DNA of 10,566 bases, taken from Nostoc cf. edaphicum LEGE 07299 (GTDB taxonomy: Bacteria > Cyanobacteriota > Cyanobacteriia > Cyanobacteriales > Nostocaceae). The position numbers and the translations under genes were made by a program. Location: positions 1 through 10,566 of the forward strand of contig NZ_JADEXF010000034.1 of assembly GCF_015207245.1 (NCBI RefSeq), in the 5' to 3' direction. Numbering within the stretch: position 1 is the first letter of the stretch; the number at the start of each line of letters is the position of its first letter. This document shows positions 1-6,486 of this stretch, in pieces. The notes below the pieces were generated by a model. The model saw only the letters and a program-made list of their open reading frames with translations, ran no database searches and was not told the DNA's origin.

Positions 1-52
1 CTGCCCCTCTGCCTCCCTGCCCAATCCCCAAATCAAATTAGGAGTCACAACA

Positions 53-1686
53 ATGCCTGTTGAACAACGCTCTCACGACACTAACAATGGTTCCTTGCCT
101 TATCTGTTCTCGCCTGTTTCTAACAATGCCAACAAATCTGCACCCTTATCTCGATGTGTTTTCTCGTTTGGTGAAGTCATCAATCTGGCTACTTACAGCA
201 CCATTCCCATCGCTACCTGAGCAGCAGTTTTTCCGGGGCATTGGCACATCGGATTAGCGAAACTTCTCTAGGTGTTACCCAGACGATGCAAATGATGATT
301 ACTGAATTTATGCCAGTAATTGTTGTGTATACTGTCGCCACGACGATACTGTATCGCGCCTATCCTCCACTGGCTGCACTCGTGGGAATATGGGCAGTTC
401 TCTTCATCAGTATTTCGTTTTGGCTGGCAACTCGCTGCCGATTTTACTCCCGGAAAGCCGCAGCCGCCAGAAGTGAGACAACTGGCATCATCGTAGATAC
501 AGTCACAAATCTCACTAGTAGCCGACTATTTGCTCGCTTTAATTTTGAACGACGTTATTTGAATGAGCAATTAAGGCACGAACTCAAACACGTGAGAGAG
601 TCCAACTGGTACTCGGAGCGCATTCGCTGGTTTCAGTTCATTTCAGCAGCCATTCTGAAAATTAGCACGCTGTATTACTCGCTCTCTCTTTGGAGTCAAG
701 GAGCGATCGCTACTGCTGACTTTGTTGTAGCAACCAGCTTATCACTGTTGATCATCAGTGAAGCGCGTAATTTGAGCCGCCGCTTTCTAGAATTTTTTGA
801 ACATATTGGGAATGTCGCCAATGGTGTCTTCACCATCGTTCAACCGCACGAGTTGGTCGATCGCGAGAAGGCGATCGCCCACTCAATCACTCAAGGTAAG
901 ATTGAGTTTCGGCGGGTGAATTTCAACTACACAGATCAGAAGAAAGTTTTCAACAACCTTTCTGTCACCATCCAAGCGGGACAGCGTGTCGGATTGGTAG
1001 GCTTGTCCGGCTGTGGAAAATCCACCTTTGTCAATCTGATTTTGCGTTTGTTCGACCCACAATCTGGACAGATTATCATTGATGGGGTCGATATTCGAGA
1101 CATGACTCAGGATGCTTTACACGCTCAGATCAGCTTAATTCCCCAAGATCCGTCTCTATTTCATCGCACTTTGCTAGAAAATATTCGTTACGGACGCTTG
1201 GATGCAACCGATGAGGAAGTGATCGAGGCTTCACGAAAGGCTCATGCTCACGATTTCATCGTTCAAAGTAAAGATGGTTACAATTCTTTGGTGGGCGAAC
1301 GTGGCGTTAAGTTGTCTGGGGGGCAGAGACAGCGCATTGTGATTGCTAGGGTAATCCTCAAAGATGCGCCGATCCTAATCTTAGATGAAGCCACCTCTAG
1401 TCTCGATTCAATCACCGAAAAAGCAATCCAAGATACCCTCGACTTAGCAATGAATGGAAAAACGGTCATTGTGGTAGCTCATCGATTATCTACCATCGTC
1501 CATCTAGATAGAATTCTGGTGTTCGATAAAGGTCGAATTATCGAAGATGGTTCCCACGCTAAACTGCTGGCACTCGGCGGCGCTTACTACAGATTATGGA
1601 AAATGCAAGCGGGTGGATTTCTACCAGATAATCTCGATGAGGTTCGCACTGGCACAGATAACATCGAAAAGGAAATGATCGCTTGA
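53..1686 (+). pseudogene. ABC exporter (permease + ATPase) gene with broken, shortened 5' part
   Basis: Type IV-fold ABC exporter half-transporter, membrane and ATPase domains fused. The reading frame is open from 175 to 1686. Counting residues from the TTG at 241, the ATPase has Walker A GLSGCGKST (254-262), Q-loop Q302, signature LSGGQ (358-362), Walker B ILILDE (378-383) and H-loop H414, so all catalytic motifs are present. Hydrophobic segments at about 21-38, 42-61, 130-150 and 155-173 account for only four of the usual six membrane helices. Family-like sequence (YLQHHSHRYLSSSFSGAL) already begins near 190, before any standard start codon, and TGA at 172-174 blocks this frame upstream. 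A well-placed AGGAG (41-45) precedes ATG 53, but that frame stops at TGA 218-220 after 55 codons. I infer a deletion of roughly 100 codons with a frame break. A truncated protein from TTG 241 cannot be excluded; substrate unknown. Confidence 0.72.
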
Positions 1687-1697
1687 TAAGTTTTGAA

Positions 1698-1756
1698 AGT
1701 TTGTAGTAAGCACTTGAGTGCTTAGAAAATAAGGACTAAAGTCCTTACTACGAACT
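1698..1756. repeat. Cruciform-like palindromic element / possible bidirectional terminator
   Basis: Outer arms 1698-1710 and 1744-1756 pair over 13 bp with a single G-T wobble (core GTAGTAAG/CTTACTAC). Inside are two further hairpins: AAGCAC-TTGA-GTGCTT (1708-1723) and TAAGGAC-TAAA-GTCCTTA (1730-1747). The long stem and the two small hairpins share bases, so they are alternative folds. It lies 11 bp after the ABC reading frame and between two convergent genes, so it may act as a terminator, although it has no clean T-run. It resembles dispersed palindromic repeats of filamentous cyanobacteria. Confidence 0.65.
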
Positions 1757-1792
1757 TGCTTAACGATTAATTTAAACTTGACTTGATTAGTT

Positions 1793-1806
1793 AAGTTAAT
1801 TAACTT
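1793..1806. repeat. 14-bp perfect palindrome over the stop of the 124-aa gene
   Basis: AAGTTAATTAACTT reads identically on both strands and covers the TAA stop (1800-1802) of the minus-strand gene. It could belong to that gene's 3' end structure, but it is AT-only in its core and may be chance. Confidence 0.35.
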
Positions 1807-2174
1807 GCAACTGCAACCGACTTTTTGCGAGTGGGACGCTTGCGGTTGGATTTTTTCTTCAGTCCAACCGCTTGGGCTTGATCGCTATCTGAGCCATATT
1901 GTCCGCGTACAACTTCTTTCATAGCTAATACAGCATTGTGAAATTCCCATTCTGCCAATCGAGCAGCATCGACAGCAGCGCGGTATAAAGCTAGTCTTTC
2001 AGTTTCAGCCTGTTGCTGTGCCAACATCGCCTGATAAGCTTGCTGAATGTTTGCAACAGAGGCATTAGAACGGCTTGTATCGTAAGTGCTGACGGTTTGC
2101 AAACCGTGGAATGAGGTAATATCTTGACTAATGATTTGAAAACGCAAACGACGTGTTGTATCTTGGTTAGGCAT
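1800..2174 (-). CDS. Conserved-looking hypothetical protein, 124 aa, basic C-terminal tail
   Basis: Function not recognised. From ATG 2174 the protein starts MPNQDTTRRLRFQII. Residues 38-90 are rich in Ala, Gln, Glu and Leu and should form one or two long helices (ANIQQAYQAM, AETERLALYRAAVDAARLAE). Residues 105-117 are strongly basic (KKKSNRKRPTRKK), which suggests nucleic-acid or other polyanion contact (inference). No signal peptide or membrane segment is visible. The frame stays open upstream to 2282, but that extension (HPTPYPLHPL...) is translated from low-complexity GGTGTAGGG spacer DNA and runs into a hairpin, so I prefer the internal ATG even though no clear Shine-Dalgarno precedes it. 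It is convergent with the ABC remnant, with the palindrome at 1698-1756 between them. Confidence 0.72.
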   Translation of the reverse strand: MPNQDTTRRLRFQIISQDITSFHGLQTVSTYDTSRSNASVANIQQAYQAMLAQQQAETERLALYRAAVDAARLAEWEFHNAVLAMKEVVRGQYGSDSDQAQAVGLKKKSNRKRPTRKKSVAVAS

Positions 2175-2277
2175 ATATTTATACGTGCTAAACTCTATAT
2201 TTAATGTGCCCAATAACAACGCAATAAATAACAGTAAGTTTAGAGGGTGTAGGGGATAAGGTGTGGGGTGTAGGGAA

Positions 2278-2297
2278 CCCACGCTTAAAAACGTGGG
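2278..2297. repeat. Hairpin CCCACG / CGTGGG
   Basis: A 6-bp GC-rich stem (2278-2283 with 2292-2297) encloses an 8-nt AT-rich loop and is followed by ATTGAAGC. It sits about 100 bp upstream of the 124-aa gene, next to a GTGT/GGGG-rich low-complexity run (2243-2276). Hairpins of this form occur at the ends of IS200/IS605-type elements, but no transposase or TnpB reading frame is present here, so at most this is a solo end. Confidence 0.4.
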
Positions 2298-2344
2298 ATT
2301 GAAGCAATGTTAGCGAAAGAGTAGGTTAGCTTGTGCAAGTCGAT

Positions 2345-2487
2345 GTATTAACAAGGCCGCCGCTGTATTAACAAGGCCGCCGCCGCATTAACAATGCAAG
2401 CCGATGCATTAACAAGGCCGCCGCTGTATTAACAATGCAAGCCGATGCATTAACAAGGCCGCCGCTGTATTAACAATGCAAGCCAAT
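2345..2487. repeat. Minisatellite of alternating 20- and 21-bp units (seven copies)
   Basis: Seven units each begin G(T/C)ATTAACAA and continue either with GGCCGCCGCY (20 bp: 2345, 2365, 2406, 2447) or with TGCAAGCCRAT (21 bp: 2385, 2426, 2467). From 2385 the two types alternate strictly, giving a 41-bp higher-order unit. The 21-bp type contains GCATT-AAC-AATGC or a wobble version, a small hairpin. Unit lengths and in-unit TAA triplets rule out coding. There are no spacers, so this is not a CRISPR. Confidence 0.85.
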
Positions 2488-2814
2488 GCATTCACTTAAC
2501 TTTGTAGTGCGATCGCAAAACGTCTCCATGAGAATAGCTTGGTGCGGACAGCATTAATTCTGGCTAATTATTGCTTTAAGTCAATCTGGTAGCAATACGC
2601 TTGGGTTAAGCATTTTTTCTCTTCTCTCTGTTTCCTCTGCGCCTCTGCGGTTCGTTAAAAAAGTTGACTTTGACAAAGAGTTTTAGCCTTAACCCAAGCG
2701 TATTGAATCTGGTAGAAAAACAGGAAGTGCGTAGTTTACCGCCGTAGGCATCGCAAAGTTTGAGTAGAATTGGATAGAACTGACAAATCCAAAACGGAAA
2801 AGTGGCGTATACCA
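2488..2814. other. Intergenic spacer carrying a MITE-like insertion
   Basis: No credible gene. It contains a HIP1 site (2509-2516), the 113-bp MITE-like element (2593-2705) with its target duplication, and a short GCCGTAGGCATCGC segment (2742-2755) of the kind found in dispersed cyanobacterial repeats. The promoter of the truncated beta-lactamase gene would have lain here; I see no convincing -35/-10 pair. Confidence 0.6.
2593..2705. mobile_element. 113-bp MITE-like element, 18-bp perfect TIRs, 10-bp target duplication
   Basis: The left end CAATACGCTTGGGTTAAG (2593-2610) is the exact reverse complement of the right end 2688-2705. The identical 10-mer AATCTGGTAG directly abuts both ends (2583-2592 and 2706-2715), as expected of a target-site duplication, so the element boundaries are defined to the base. 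The interior has no coding capacity and includes the CCTCTGCGCCTCTGCGG motif common in cyanobacterial intergenic repeats. A 10-bp duplication would fit mobilisation by an IS4-type transposase (inference from known duplication sizes); no transposase is in the window. The duplication has no mismatch, which suggests a fairly recent insertion. Confidence 0.85.
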
Positions 2815-3189
2815 ATGCTGCAATCCATTGAGCAACGCATTGAGCGTGTCATCAATAATCTTCTGTCAGCAACAACGTTGGAAGGAAAATTTGGTCTACC
2901 AAAAACATTGAATGAGCAATTAGCACATCACCACACCCCAGGTATTAGTATTGCAGTTATTAATGATTTTGAAATCGAATGGGCGCGTGGATTTGGGGTG
3001 TGTCAGGCCAAAACAACTTGTGAAGTTACACCAAACACGTTGTTTCAAGCAGCCTCAATCAGCAAACCTGTTTTCGCTTTAGCAGTCATGCATCTTGCAC
3101 AGCAAGGTCGTCTCAATCTGGATGAGGATGTTAATACCTATCTCACCTCATGGCGTGTACCTGCGATCGCAATCAGCTTGAAGGATTGA
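2815..3189 (+). pseudogene. 3'-truncated serine beta-lactamase-family hydrolase
   Basis: The 124-residue product from ATG 2815 matches the N-terminal part of the beta-lactamase / penicillin-binding-protein-like serine hydrolase family (class C/esterase type). It shows HTPGISIAVINDFEIEWARGF, then NTLFQAASISKPVFALAVMH with the SxxK catalytic motif as SISK (about residues 82-85), then LAQQGRLNLDEDVNTYLTSW. Family members continue for another 200-350 residues with the YxN and HxG/KTG-like motifs, none of which are present. Similarity stops at about WRVPA, at a HIP1 octamer (3163-3170), and a TGA follows at 3187-3189. The 3' part is not found elsewhere in the window. A TTG 45 bp upstream (2770) could extend the frame but ATG is more likely. 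The product would lack most of the active site and is presumably non-functional. Confidence 0.78.
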
Positions 3190-3196
3190 ATTTACG

Positions 3197-4576
3197 TTAA
3201 CAGTGTTGCTGTTTTTTGAACAGTGACAACAGCAAACACACGAATCCCATTACTACCAATGGCACTGAAGAAGCAGATTCTGGGACAGGCTGAGGGTTTT
3301 GCACAGGCTGATAATTGATAAAATTTCCTTGAATTGGGCTGAGTGATGCCAAAAGTTGCTCAATATCGCTAGATATATTAGTGTCATTACCAACACTTTT
3401 GGAAGAGATGAGGCGGTTAAACGTTTGGCTACTCGATTCATCAAAATCTCCTGTGAACCCAAGAAAATTTTGACCTATTTTACCTATAAGAGAGTCAATT
3501 AGATTGTTAACATCAGTTTTGATCCCTAGCGGGGATAACTTTAAACTGCTGATATTATTGACATTTCCAATTTTTGTGTTGTCAGTATTCGCTAACCAAT
3601 TGCCATTACCAATAATTTCATTTCCACTGGTAAAAACCCAGTTACCATTACCAATAATTGTGTTATTAGTACCAAAGTCCCAATTACCGTTTCCAATGGT
3701 TGCGTTGTCACTGCCGAAGTGCCAATTACCATTACCTAATGTTGAATTATTACTTCCATCGTCCCAATACCAGTTGCCGTTACCAAGAGTTGTGTTACTC
3801 TTTCCAAATAGCCAGTTGCCATTACCGATGGTTGTGTTGTCATTATTAAAGTTCCAGTTACCATTCCCAATGGTTGCGCTGTCACTACCATAATCCGAGT
3901 TAAAATTACCAATAGTTGCGTTATTATTACCAAGGTTCTTGTTACCATTCCCAACCGGTGCGTTGCCTTCATTAAAGGTTTGGCTACCAGGATTAGATGT
4001 ATTCCCACCGCTGCTAAAGGGTGTATTGTTACCAAGGACTTCTTTCAACGGATCGAAAGGTGATTGTTGAAGCAGACTTCCAGCACCTGCGATCGCATTA
4101 CCACCACTTGGAATCGCATTACCACCGCCTGCAAATGGGTTACTTCCTCCTGCAAATGGGTTGCTTCCTCCTGCAAATGGGTTAGTAGCCCCACTTGGAA
4201 TCGCATTACCACCGCCTGCAAATGGGTTAGTAGCCCCACTTGGAATCGGATAACCACTGTTTGCAAAAGGATTACTACCTCCTGCCAATGTGTTGTCAAT
4301 ACCTTTGAAAAAGTTATCACCCAAAACTAACTTTAATCGATCAAAGATTAATTTCTGAAGCCCACTGCCAGCATCGCCTGCAAACGGGTTAATACCGCCA
4401 CCTGGAATGGGATTGTTACCGTTACCTAATAACAGATTGCTACCACCCGTCAACGGGCTACCTTCAGGAGACAAACTGCTATTGGTAGCAAAGGAACCAA
4501 CGCTGTTAGGGACACCTGCACTTAAGGGATTAACTCCACCATTAAAGGGATTGACAGCAGACTTTTCCATTGGCAC
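3197..4576 (-). CDS. Asn/Gly-rich repeat protein with 14-residue GNGNW repeats and PEP-CTERM-like tail
   Basis: Family not recognised; 459 aa. Residues 1-165 are low complexity with recurrent NPFAGG and NAIPSG units. FDxLK motifs occur at 78-85 (FDRLKLVL) and 174-181 (FDPLKEVL). Residues about 206-343 hold ten units of about 14 residues, consensus xTIGNGNWxFxxxN, a pattern that suggests a beta-solenoid or stacked-strand fold (inference). Residues 344-420 are more ordinary sequence. The end is VPES (431-434), a hydrophobic segment (about 438-452) and KKQQHC: the layout of a PEP-CTERM sorting signal, with PES where PEP is usual. No N-terminal signal peptide is visible, and an in-frame TAA at 4595-4597 prevents much upstream extension. 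Start: GTG 4576 lies 6 nt after AGGA; ATG 4570 is the alternative. The gene ends 7 bp from the broken beta-lactamase gene and follows a related gene on the same strand. Confidence 0.82.
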   Translation of the reverse strand: MPMEKSAVNPFNGGVNPLSAGVPNSVGSFATNSSLSPEGSPLTGGSNLLLGNGNNPIPGGGINPFAGDAGSGLQKLIFDRLKLVLGDNFFKGIDNTLAGGSNPFANSGYPIPSGATNPFAGGGNAIPSGATNPFAGGSNPFAGGSNPFAGGGNAIPSGGNAIAGAGSLLQQSPFDPLKEVLGNNTPFSSGGNTSNPGSQTFNEGNAPVGNGNKNLGNNNATIGNFNSDYGSDSATIGNGNWNFNNDNTTIGNGNWLFGKSNTTLGNGNWYWDDGSNNSTLGNGNWHFGSDNATIGNGNWDFGTNNTIIGNGNWVFTSGNEIIGNGNWLANTDNTKIGNVNNISSLKLSPLGIKTDVNNLIDSLIGKIGQNFLGFTGDFDESSSQTFNRLISSKSVGNDTNISSDIEQLLASLSPIQGNFINYQPVQNPQPVPESASSVPLVVMGFVCLLLSLFKKQQHC

Positions 4577-4930
4577 TAATTTTCCTATTTTTAGTTAAAA
4601 AGTTATGAGGACTTCAGTACTTCTTATAAAAATTATGAATTTGCTAAACCCAAAATATCTCTAAAATAAAGGCTTTAATCATCTTACTGTCAAACTAACA
4701 GAGAATATTGCTTAAATCCTTAGCTGTAAATAGTTCCAGGACGTAAAATAGCAAACTAGTACAATAAGGCAGAAGTCACATCACTGATAATACACGCTTT
4801 TGAGCTTTATCGAATGGTATGTTTATTTGCGCCAAACTGTACTAGCATACTATGTACTGAAGAACTCATTATTGTTCTCTCTATTTATCTGCTCATTTTC
4901 GCAAGGATTCTATTAAGCGAACGGGATTTA
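4577..4930. other. AT-rich spacer between the two repeat-protein genes
   Basis: About 350 bp without a plausible reading frame. It should hold the promoter and leader of the 3197-4576 gene and the 3' end of the 4931-5806 gene. I find no clear terminator hairpin with T-run. GTAC-containing words recur (4758-4761, 4838-4857) without forming a perfect palindrome. Nothing further can be supported. Confidence 0.5.
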
Positions 4931-5806
4931 TTAACCACCAAATGATGGGATTTGTCCTCCGCTACCACCACCAAATGATGGGATTTGTCCTCCACTACCA
5001 CCACCGAATGATGGGATTTGTCCTCCACTACCACCACCGAATGATGGGATTTGTCCTCCACTACCACCACCGAATGATGGGATTTGTCCTCCACTACCAC
5101 CACCAAATGATGGGATTTGTCCTCCACTACCACCACCAAATGATGGGATTTGTCCTCCACTACCACCACCAAATGATGGGGTTTTTCCATCGCCCAGTTC
5201 CTTGTCAAGCCTTGAGTCAACTAGCTTGTCAATAGTAACCCTCAAATCAGACCCGTTCGGTATTTTACTTGTGCTAATACCATAGGTCTGGCTACCAGCA
5301 CCAGTCAAAGGGTCGCTACCACTACCTTGGTTACTACCACCTGCGGATGAGTTACCACCGCCTGCGAATGGGTTACTACTGCCACCAGCGCCAGTCAAAG
5401 GGTCGCTGCCAGTACTTTGGTTCCCGCCACCTGCGGATGGGTTTGCACCACCTGTGGATGGTCTACCACCGCCTGCGGATGGGTTTGCACCGCCTGTGGA
5501 TGGCCTACCACCGCCTGCGGCTGGGTTGACACCCCCTGCAAAGATATTCCAGAAGTTGTCACCAGCGAAAGGATTACCATTATAGGCTAAAGGCTGACTG
5601 CCACCGCTACCGACAGCAGCACCGCCACCAAATGCGCTACCATTTTCTCCATTACCAACACCACTGAATATATTGGAGCCCTCAGGGATAACTGGTTTCA
5701 AGCGATCAAAGGGTCCAAGTTGTCCAATCGCATTGTTCCCATTAGTAGAGGAGTTACTGCTACCACTATTACTATTGCTACCACTATTACTTGAATTGTC
5801 TGCCAT
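4931..5806 (-). CDS. Gly/Ser-rich low-complexity protein ending in 11-residue repeats
   Basis: Family not recognised; 291 aa. ATG 5806 is preceded by GAGGA at 9 nt, a good ribosome site. Order of regions: Ser/Asn tract (1-25); GPFDRLKPVI (31-40), the same FDxLKxV motif found twice in the neighbouring 459-aa protein; Gly-rich stretch with NPFAG (78-82); a 14-residue tandem unit NPSAGGGRPSTGGA (about 94-132); SDPLTGAG twice, 30 residues apart (134 and 164); an ordinary segment DLRVTIDKLVDSRLDKELGD (187-206); then TPSFGGGSGGQ, six IPSFGGGSGGQ and a final IPSFGG (209-291). No signal peptide, membrane helix, cysteine or sorting tail. It probably shares ancestry with the gene downstream on the same strand. 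A structural, matrix or surface role is only inferred from composition. Confidence 0.75.
   Translation of the reverse strand: MADNSSNSGSNSNSGSSNSSTNGNNAIGQLGPFDRLKPVIPEGSNIFSGVGNGENGSAFGGGAAVGSGGSQPLAYNGNPFAGDNFWNIFAGGVNPAAGGGRPSTGGANPSAGGGRPSTGGANPSAGGGNQSTGSDPLTGAGGSSNPFAGGGNSSAGGSNQGSGSDPLTGAGSQTYGISTSKIPNGSDLRVTIDKLVDSRLDKELGDGKTPSFGGGSGGQIPSFGGGSGGQIPSFGGGSGGQIPSFGGGSGGQIPSFGGGSGGQIPSFGGGSGGQIPSFGGGSGGQIPSFGG
4934..5182 (-). repeat. 33-bp coding tandem repeat, about 7.5 copies
   Basis: This stretch encodes the C-terminal 83 residues of the upstream repeat protein as 11-residue units. Copies differ at only a few positions: one has CCGCTACC where the others have CCACTACC, and CCGAATG alternates with CCAAATG. 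The near-identity at synonymous sites points to recent expansion or homogenisation. Because 33 is a multiple of three, other frames also stay open; these are artefacts. Confidence 0.9.
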
Positions 5807-6481
5807 TAGAATTCATCCTCGTTATTGTTTTGATAAAAATTTTGCTAGCATCAGAACATAAAATAGATTTAATTTTTGTCTATTTCATGGCTGTTTTGTT
5901 ATTTTGATTGTTAGCAAAACTAGTTAGTAGCTATTAAATCACTTGGTTATCTTTGTTAAGTGGAGATAATCAATTTTTAATAAATGCTACCTATTTACAC
6001 TTACAATTTATATGATTTAACTTTGAAGCACAATGAAAAATGTTTTGATATATTTATCAAACTTGTAGATATTTTTAGACAATAATTTAAAAAATTAACT
6101 GATATATTTGTAAGTAGGTGTAGATAAACAAACTTAAACTATGTAACTAAGTATAAAAGGCTCAAAACTTTGCGATTGCTTCTCTTCAAGACACTCTGCG
6201 AACGTTTCACTCGCAATGACGTAGTTATGAATTTTCCCGCCTACCTATTTATAACAAGATTGAACTTGGTTAAACATTATTATATTGTAATGAACAATCT
6301 TTTGATAAATTTACCAAATTTTTAGATATTTAATTAATTTGCGTTTAACCGGGCTTCTATTACTTTTGGCAGATGTAATACCGCCAGACTGATAACAATA
6401 AATAGCACGATTTCTAACACACTGCAATACGCTGTATTAGCACTGCTACGAAGTGTAGCGAAAAAAGATTCGGTACAGGAA
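5807..6481. other. AT-rich gap with repeats and a possible gene remnant
   Basis: About 675 bp without an intact gene. It contains the upstream region of the 5806 gene, a dispersed repeat at about 6170-6224, two diverged direct copies of a 43-bp AT-rich sequence (6032-6074 and 6289-6331, 37 of 43 bases equal), and a possible coding remnant at 6334-6486. A hairpin GCTAC-GAAGT-GTAGC at about 6448-6462 lacks a T-run in either direction. Confidence 0.55.
6170..6224. repeat. Dispersed cyanobacterial intergenic repeat
   Basis: The segment TTGCGATTGCTTCTC ... CTCGCAATGAC has complementary ends (TTGCGA with TCGCAA) and matches a type of repeat that I know to be widespread between genes of Nostoc-like cyanobacteria. 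It is non-coding. Recognition is from memory, not from a search. Confidence 0.55.
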
Positions 6482-6486
6482 TTACT
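6334..6486 (-). pseudogene. Possible remnant of a small membrane-protein C-terminus
   Basis: Just after the pentapeptide gene, in another frame, 50 codons are open from the TGA at 6487-6489 to the TAA at 6334-6336. The last part reads LEIVLFIVISLAVLHLPKVI followed by EARLNAN, a convincing membrane helix with a polar end. There is no ATG; GTG in front of LEIV is the only standard start. It may be a displaced C-terminus or chance. I do not recognise a family. Confidence 0.28.

Noticed and set aside
2175..2282. Longer start for the 124-aa protein giving an N-terminal hydrophobic segment
   Set aside because: The added residues come from GTGT-rich low-complexity DNA and a hairpin; the internal ATG fits better.
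2345..2487. CRISPR or coding repeat
   Set aside because: Units of 20/21 bp abut without unique spacers, shift frame at each unit and contain TAA.
2606..2815. Minus-strand 69-aa frame
   Set aside because: It runs through the MITE and its CTCTGCG motif; the sequence (PQRRRGNREKRKNA) is typical translation of that repeat.
3200..3220. Terminator hairpin AACAG-TGTTG-CTGTT followed by T's, plus strand
   Set aside because: Only a 5-bp weak stem, lying inside the last codons of the opposite gene; it could be chance.
3504..4330. Antisense proteins opposite the GNGNW repeats and the NPFAGG region
   Set aside because: Shadows of the 42-bp and other coding repeats; compositions such as repeated QLPLP and CKWV mirror the codons of the real gene.
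4934..5182. CRISPR array
   Set aside because: The 33-bp units are directly contiguous, have no spacers and are in frame as coding repeats.
4942..5235. Plus-strand and third-frame minus-strand proteins with HHQMMGFVL-type or VEDKSHHLVVV-type repeats
   Set aside because: They are open only because the 33-bp repeat is a multiple of three; the Gly-rich frame has a proper ribosome site and non-repeat domains.
3197..5806. RTX toxins or calcium-binding Gly-rich repeats
   Set aside because: The GGxGxDxUx nonapeptide is absent; the repeats lack the aspartates needed.
6448..6462. Rho-independent terminator of the pentapeptide gene
   Set aside because: The GCTAC/GTAGC hairpin has no T-run downstream on the minus strand.
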